Shown here piece by piece: positions 59,139 to 64,000 of a stretch of DNA of 64,000 nucleotides (position 1 is its first letter; the number at the start of each line of letters is the position of its first letter). Made by a program: the position numbers and the translations under genes. Location: contig NC_081412.1 in NCBI RefSeq assembly GCF_030272615.1, positions 544,252,870-544,316,869 of the forward strand, read 5' to 3'. This stretch comes from Cryptomeria japonica (Eukaryota > Streptophyta > Pinopsida > Cupressales > Cupressaceae). The notes under the pieces were generated by a model that had not been told where the DNA came from, did no database searches, and saw nothing but the letters and a program-made list of their open reading frames with translations.

Positions 59139-59846
59139 TGTTAATTATGGGTAGCTTGGACAGCTGTTCGTCCTTACCTAGAAATAACAGCATTAGTTAT
59201 GGGTAGTTTTGGACAGCTGTTCGTCCTGACCTAGAATTAGAAAATGGTTGTTTTTGTCAAACAAGTATTGTTAGGATAAAAACAATTGTTATTTAATAGT
59301 GGCTCTTTTTAGGTGACACCTCATAGCCAAAATTAGTTATTGGTTAATCGAGTTGTCTCAATCTCAGCCGTTGGTTTGAATTAATCTCGGCCGTTGGTTT
59401 TCCAACAGAGTAGTATAAAAAGGGGTCATGGGTCATTTGGAAAACAAGAAGTCTTGAGAAGAATTTGCAGTGATAGCAAATAGTCTTGCAATGTTAGCAA
59501 GAGGCGCAGTGATAGCGTTGATATAGTAGTGGAGGATATCAGCAGGAGATATTAGGAGTTTGTCGGAGTTCTGCCAGTAAGAGGCAAGGAATTATTTTGT
59601 AATTCTTATATTGTTGAAGATTAATATATTCTCCATATGTAGAACTGGTTTTCCCTTAGGGGTTTTTCCAGGGACAATTGTCCAAAAATATTGTGTCCTT
59701 GTGTTGCTTATTTCTTTCTGTATTTTTTTAGTGAAGTTGCAGTTGTGTTATTTTTCGATATTCAGCTGTAAATTTATTTTCAGCAGTTAAATAATTTTCT
59801 ATGAGATAGGAGATTAATAATCAGTGACTGCAATAGAATTTCTACA
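59139..59846 (+). repeat. Copia 5' LTR
   Basis: The right end is fixed by TTCTACA directly before the primer site. The left end is placed at TGTTAATTATGGGTAG; TG also occurs at 59126 and 59132, so the left border is uncertain by about 13 bp. Near the left end a unit TTA(A/G)TTATGGGTAG plus GGACAGCTGTTCGTCC is duplicated with a period of about 65 bp. Confidence 0.75.
59414..59421 (+). promoter_or_regulatory. Copia LTR TATA box
   Basis: TATAAAAA in the context GTAGTATAAAAAGGGGTC, in the middle of the LTR, where the element promoter is expected. Transcription would start roughly 30 bp downstream. Confidence 0.7.
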
Positions 59847-59860
59847 TGGTATCAGAGCTT
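59847..59860 (+). promoter_or_regulatory. Copia primer binding site (initiator tRNA-Met)
   Basis: TGGTATCAGAGCTT starts directly after the LTR end and is a full match to the usual 12-base plant site TGGTATCAGAGC. Confidence 0.93.
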
Positions 59861-59950
59861 TGTTGAGGGTAGAAAAGGTTTACCCTCAGCAAAGGAAAGA
59901 AATTTGAGTTTGACCTCTTTCGAGTTATTGTTTTCCTTTATTTCTTTGAG

Positions 59951-60838
59951 ATGGCCTTAGCAGGTTTGAGAGATCAGGACAGATTGGATGGTGCCTCAAA
60001 TTTTGGTGTCTGGAAAGCCAGAATTTCTTTATTGCTGGAAGAGAATGGTATCAAGGAATATGTTACTAGTACTGTAGCTGTACCTACAGATCCAGTACAA
60101 CTTGCAGCATACAAGAAGGATGATGCCAAGGCGAGGAGGATAATCCTTGATGGTGTCAAGGACCATGTTGTTCCACATATCGCAGAGTTAGATACGACGA
60201 AGAAGATGTGGGACGCCATTATGAATCTATACCAGAATGTTACCACTAACCGGAAGCTGATTCTCAGAGAAAAATTGAGGAATACCCGGATGAACAAGGG
60301 AGAAGATGTTACAAGTTACCTCACCAGGCTTAGACTTGTCAAGGATGAGTTAGCAGCTATTGGAGATAAGCCAAATGAAGACGAGCTAGTAAGAATAGCC
60401 CTAAATGGGTTTACTAAGCAATGGGATGTCTTTGTTCAAGTTATTAATGGATGAGACACCTTACCTAGCTGGGATCGACTATGGAGTGATTTCACTCAAG
60501 AGGAGCTTAGACTAAGTCTTGTCAATGGAGCCAACAACAAGAGTCAGAAAAGTGAGGTAGAATAAGAAAATGTTGCCCTAGCGGGAAAGGGGAAAACAAA
60601 GAAGGGATCTAGCAAAGGAGAAAATTCACAAATTGAAAAAAAGAAGAAGAAGGACCTATCTAAGGTCAAGTGCTTTGGTTGTCATGAGTTTGGCCACTAT
60701 GTCAGTGATTGCCCACAAAGGAAGAAAGATAAGAAGGGCAAGAACCAAGTGGCAGCTTCAGCAAGTGCAGAGGAGCTCTCTAGTAGATTGGAGGATGAGT
60801 TTGCACTCATAGCTTGTATGATTAGCTCAACCTCATAG
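59951..60838 (+). pseudogene. Copia gag
   Basis: The start ATG at 59951 is the first after the primer site. The capsid part has LDGASNFGVWKARISLLLEE, TTKKMWDAIMNLYQ, SYLTRLRLVKDEL and TLPSWDRLW (UBN2-type gag). An intact zinc knuckle CFGCHEFGHYVSDC (CX2CX4HX4C) follows in a Lys-rich stretch. Stops: TGA 60452-60454, TAA 60563-60565 and TAG 60836-60838, all in the one frame. Each becomes a Gln or Arg codon by a single C-to-T change read backwards. Confidence 0.9.
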
Positions 60839-62221
60839 AGTGTCTGGTATATAGACAATGGGGCATCATTTCATATGACAAGAGTTCGAGAGTACTTCTC
60901 CAACTACAAGGAGGAGAACACCAGAATCCAGATCTCTATGGGGAACTTGTCCGAGCTCAACTCAGTTGGGAAAGGGACTGTTCAGCTTCAGAGGGAGAAT
61001 GGAAAGGTAATTCCTCTTCATGATGTGTTGCATGTACCAGGCTTAGGTATGAATTTGGTTTCTGTATCTGTCCTTCAGGATAAAGGGTATAATGTTCTCT
61101 TTAGAGGGATGCATGTTTTGATTAAGCATAAAGATTGGAAATCACCCGTATCTATTGGAGTTAGGAGTGGTCACCTTTATAGGTTGCAGTTTGATACTCC
61201 TAAGGCACTCATGAGCAGCAGTAACCCTAGAGATCTTGGAGAGCTATGGCATAGGAGGATGGGCCATATTCATCATGGAGCACTTAGATTGCTTCGTAAG
61301 ACGGTGACAGGTGTTCCAGAGGTGAGCACAGAGCATGATGATGTATGTAAGGGATGTGTCTTGAGAAAGTTTGCGAAAGCATCTTTTCCAAGGAGTGACA
61401 CCAGATCTATGGGTGTTCTTGATCTAGTACATTCAGATGTATGTGGACCAATGTCGACAAAGTCTCTCAGAGGATATGAGTATTATGTTACCTTTATTGA
61501 TGATTTCTCCAGGAAGACCTGGATATACTTCTTGAAGACCAAGGATGAGGTTTTCAGTCGCTTCCAAGAGTTCAAGGCTCTTGTGGAGAACTCAACAGGA
61601 AGGAAGATAAAGGTTCTTCAGTCAGACAATGGAGGCGAGTACAAAGGAAATGACTTCCAGGATTTCTGTACCAGAGAAGGAATCAAGAGAGAGTGGACTG
61701 TTCCTTACAATCCATAGCAGAATGGAGTTGCTGAGAGGAAGAACCGTTCTATTTCAGAGGCAGCAAGGGCTATGCTACATGACTAGGACATGCCCCGCTA
61801 CTTATGGGCAGAAGCGTGTAGTACAGCAGTCTACATTCAGAATAGGGTTCCACACAAGGTACTAGGGAAAATGACACTAGAGGAGGCTTTCACGGGGAAG
61901 AAGCCAGATGTTGGTCACTTTAGGATATTTGGGAGTTTGGCATATTGCCTTATTCTTGGAGACACACGTACCAAGTTAGATCAGACTGCAGAGAAGGGGT
62001 ACTTTGTTGGGTATAGTGAAACTTCAAAGGCATATAGGATGTTCATTCCAGGGACCAGAAGAGTTATTGTCAGACGCGATGTCAAGTTCATGGAGGACAA
62101 GGCGTTTAGAAGATCCAGAGATTTGCCAGCAGATGATCGGAGTGAGCAGCCAACGAAAGCTCCAAGTCCAAGTCAAGGACAACAAAGCTCAAGTACAGTT
62201 ACTAGTACAAGCATAGACTAA
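60839..62221 (+). pseudogene. Copia protease and integrase
   Basis: The protease site reads SVWYIDNGASFHMT; the family has Asp-Ser-Gly, so the Ser is replaced by Asn. The integrase zinc finger is LWHRRMGHIHHGAL with CKGC. The core has LVHSDVCGPM (first Asp), VLQSDNGGEYKGNDF (second Asp) and NGVAERKNRS (Glu). The C-terminal part has KLDQTAEKGYFVGYSETSKA. Stops: TAG 61715-61717 (inside the Pro-Gln-Gln-Asn-Gly motif), TAG 61784-61786 and TAA 62219-62221. The integrase would insert the DNA copy into the genome. Confidence 0.9.
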
Positions 62222-62422
62222 GGTAGTGAAGATTCACAGAGTATGGAGCAACTAGTGCAGTAGGATATGCATCTAGATGATATAGAGGTTGATATTTCAT
62301 CCTCTATAGTTGGCAGTAGGAACCATGAGGTTCAAGACATACAAAGGGATACTCAGGAGTCTGTGGGAGCTCCTAGGAAGAGTACAAGATAGAGGAGACA
62401 ACCAGCCAAGTTCAATGACTAT

Positions 62423-64000
62423 GTGGCATTAGTCAGCCAGTTGGTAGATAGTGAACCTTCCAGCTATCAGGAAGCTGCAAAGCATCAGGTATGGCGAGAT
62501 GCTATGGTTGAGGAATATAACTCAATAATGCAGAATGATGTATGGGAGGTAGTGCCTAGACCAACTGATAGAGCAGTAGTTGGATCGCGCTGGATCTTTA
62601 AGATAAAGCATGGTGCAGATGGTAGCATCGAGAAATATAAGGCGAGGTTTGTGGCCAAGGGGTTCTCTCAGAAGGAGGGAATAGACTATGAGGAGACATT
62701 TGCTCCTGTGGCCAGGTATACTTCTATACGAGCTGTAATCTCATTTGTAGCACAGATGGGATGGCAGATCCATCAAATGGATGTCAAGACAGCTTTCCTT
62801 AATGGAGAATTGAAGGAGGAGGTATACATAGAACAACCAGAAGGCTTTGTAGCACATAGCAAAGAGACCCACGTGTGCATATTAAAGAAAGCCTTATACG
62901 GACTCAAGCAGGCTCCCAGAGTGTGGTATGAGCGCATTGATACATACTTGCAGAAAATGGGCTTTGTGAAGAGTGAGGCTGATGCGAACCTCTACTACTT
63001 GGTGGTTGGGGGTGAGGTTCTCATTCTTGTTCTATATGTGGATGACTTGTTTCTTACTGGTGCACTAGGGCTCATAGAGGATTGCAAGAGGGACCTAGCA
63101 GAAGAGTTTGAGATGAAGAATTTGGGACTTATGCACTACTTTCTAGGCATGGAGGTGTGGCAGACTGATGGAGAGATTTTCCTTGGTCAAGGGAAATATT
63201 GCATTGAAATTTTGAAGAGATTCGAGATGGAAGATTGCAAAGCCATGTCTACACCCATGATCACTAATTGGAGGAAGGTAGATGCATCCAAGGAAAAGGA
63301 TGTTGATCCCACCCTATACAGGCAGCTGATTGGTTCGCTCATGTATTTGGTCAACACCAGGCCAGATATAGCGTTTGTAGTAAACTCTCTTAGTCAGTTC
63401 ATGGTAGAGCCAAAGAGAGTGCATTGGACGGTGGCTAAGCATGTGTTGCGTTATCTTCATGGTACAGTTGAGTACGGGATCAGATATGTTCGAGGTGAAG
63501 GTATCAAGTTGATAGGCTATATTGATGCAGATTGGGCAGGCAGTACAACGGACAAAAGGAGTACTTCAGGATGTTGTTTCAGCTTGGGATTAGGAGTTGT
63601 TTCTTGGTTCAGCAAGAAGCAAAAATCTGTGGCATTGAGTTCATCAGAAGCAGAATACATAGTAGCCAGTATGGCGACGTGTGAAGCTATATGGCTTTGG
63701 AAGTTGCTAGTAGCCTTGTTTGGTCAGAAGATTGAGACTACGATGATACACTGCGACAATCAAAGTTGCATCAAGTTGACTGAGAATCCAATGTTTCACG
63801 ATAGATCAAAACATATAGACATCAGGTATCACTTCATCAGGGATTGTGTACAGAGGGGGATTGTTCAGCTACAGTACATACCTACAGAGGATCAGGTAGC
63901 AGACATTCTAACAAAGGCATTGGGGAAGGCAAAATTCATCTTCTTTAGAGATAAGATGGGTGTCATGCAGAACAGCTTCCTCGCTAAGAGGGAGTGTTAA
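62423..64000 (+). pseudogene. Copia reverse transcriptase and RNase H (open half of gag-pol)
   Basis: A 525-residue uninterrupted frame that is the C-terminal part of gag-pol. RT (RVT_2) has [64 protein letters not shown] and the catalytic YVDD at about residue 205. RNase H has [18 protein letters not shown] (about 367), [11 protein letters not shown] (about 407), CDNQSCI (about 443) and [16 protein letters not shown] (about 459). All catalytic residues are present and the frame ends in TAA at 63998-64000. Upstream stops at 62261-62263 and 62390-62392 separate it from integrase. It is called a pseudogene because it cannot be made from the normal polyprotein. Confidence 0.92.

Larger units (their letters stand above)
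59139..64000 (+). mobile_element. Ty1/copia LTR retrotransposon (5' LTR, gag-pol; 3' LTR outside the window)
   Basis: 5' LTR, initiator-Met primer site and a complete gag-pol in the order gag, protease, integrase, RT, RNase H, which is the copia order. The gag-pol stop codon is at the last base of the window, so the 3' LTR is not seen and age cannot be estimated. Eight in-frame stops interrupt one continuous frame of 1350 codons. Confidence 0.93.

Overview
The window is nuclear DNA from a seed plant with a large, repeat-rich genome. The degree of decay, the nested retrotransposons and the type of accessory ORFs fit a gymnosperm, probably a conifer. That assignment is an inference: no single marker proves it. 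Only one host gene looks intact, a six-exon glutamate receptor-like channel (GLR) at 24056-29206 on the plus strand. Its splice sites can be placed by reading frame and they give a 917-residue protein.

Layout. 370-3712 and 15077-about 15660 are the two halves of one decayed L1-type LINE (LINE-A, plus strand). It was split by an Athila-like Ty3/gypsy element (Gypsy-1, minus strand, 3713-15071) with 1286-bp LTRs, a CCACC target duplication, a tRNA-Asp-like primer site, gag-pol, and an accessory ORF between integrase and the 3' LTR. 16147-17165 carries two fragments of immunity-type genes: an EDS1/PAD4-like C-terminal domain (plus) and leucine-rich repeats (minus). 20150-22056 is a 1.9-kb pyrimidine tract with two long (CT)n runs. 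The GLR gene follows. 31236-33596 looks like a minus-strand LTR or solo LTR, split by a 1.15-kb element with terminal inverted repeats and a GC-rich cluster of near-palindromes. 37870-38490 and 58330-59125 are two deleted relics that carry the GLR upstream region joined to parts of exon 3 and intron 3.

38901-44600 is a second L1-type LINE (LINE-B, plus) with ORF1 (DUF4283-like plus a broken zinc knuckle), endonuclease, reverse transcriptase and RNase H. Directly downstream in the same orientation is a third reading frame (ORF3) with a C-terminal coiled coil. It is split by a chromovirus-type gypsy element (Gypsy-2, minus, 45533-53229, target duplication CATTC) and resumes in frame at 53235. 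A 5'-truncated second copy of the ORF3 3' end lies inverted at about 56255-56990. The window ends with a Ty1/copia element (59139-64000, plus) that inserted at the edge of the second GLR relic; its 3' LTR lies outside.

How the parts relate. The accessory ORF of Gypsy-1 and ORF3 next to LINE-B share a recognisable protein domain, so one accessory protein family appears to travel with both an LTR element and a LINE-like unit. The gag-pol frames of Gypsy-1 and of the copia element are each interrupted only by stop codons, with no frameshift, and nearly all the stops are explained by single C-to-T or G-to-A changes, as expected from deamination of methylated cytosine in silenced elements. By eye, LTR divergence is about 3% for Gypsy-1 and about 9-10% for Gypsy-2, so Gypsy-2 is the older insertion. 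All homology statements come from reading the sequence; no database search was possible.
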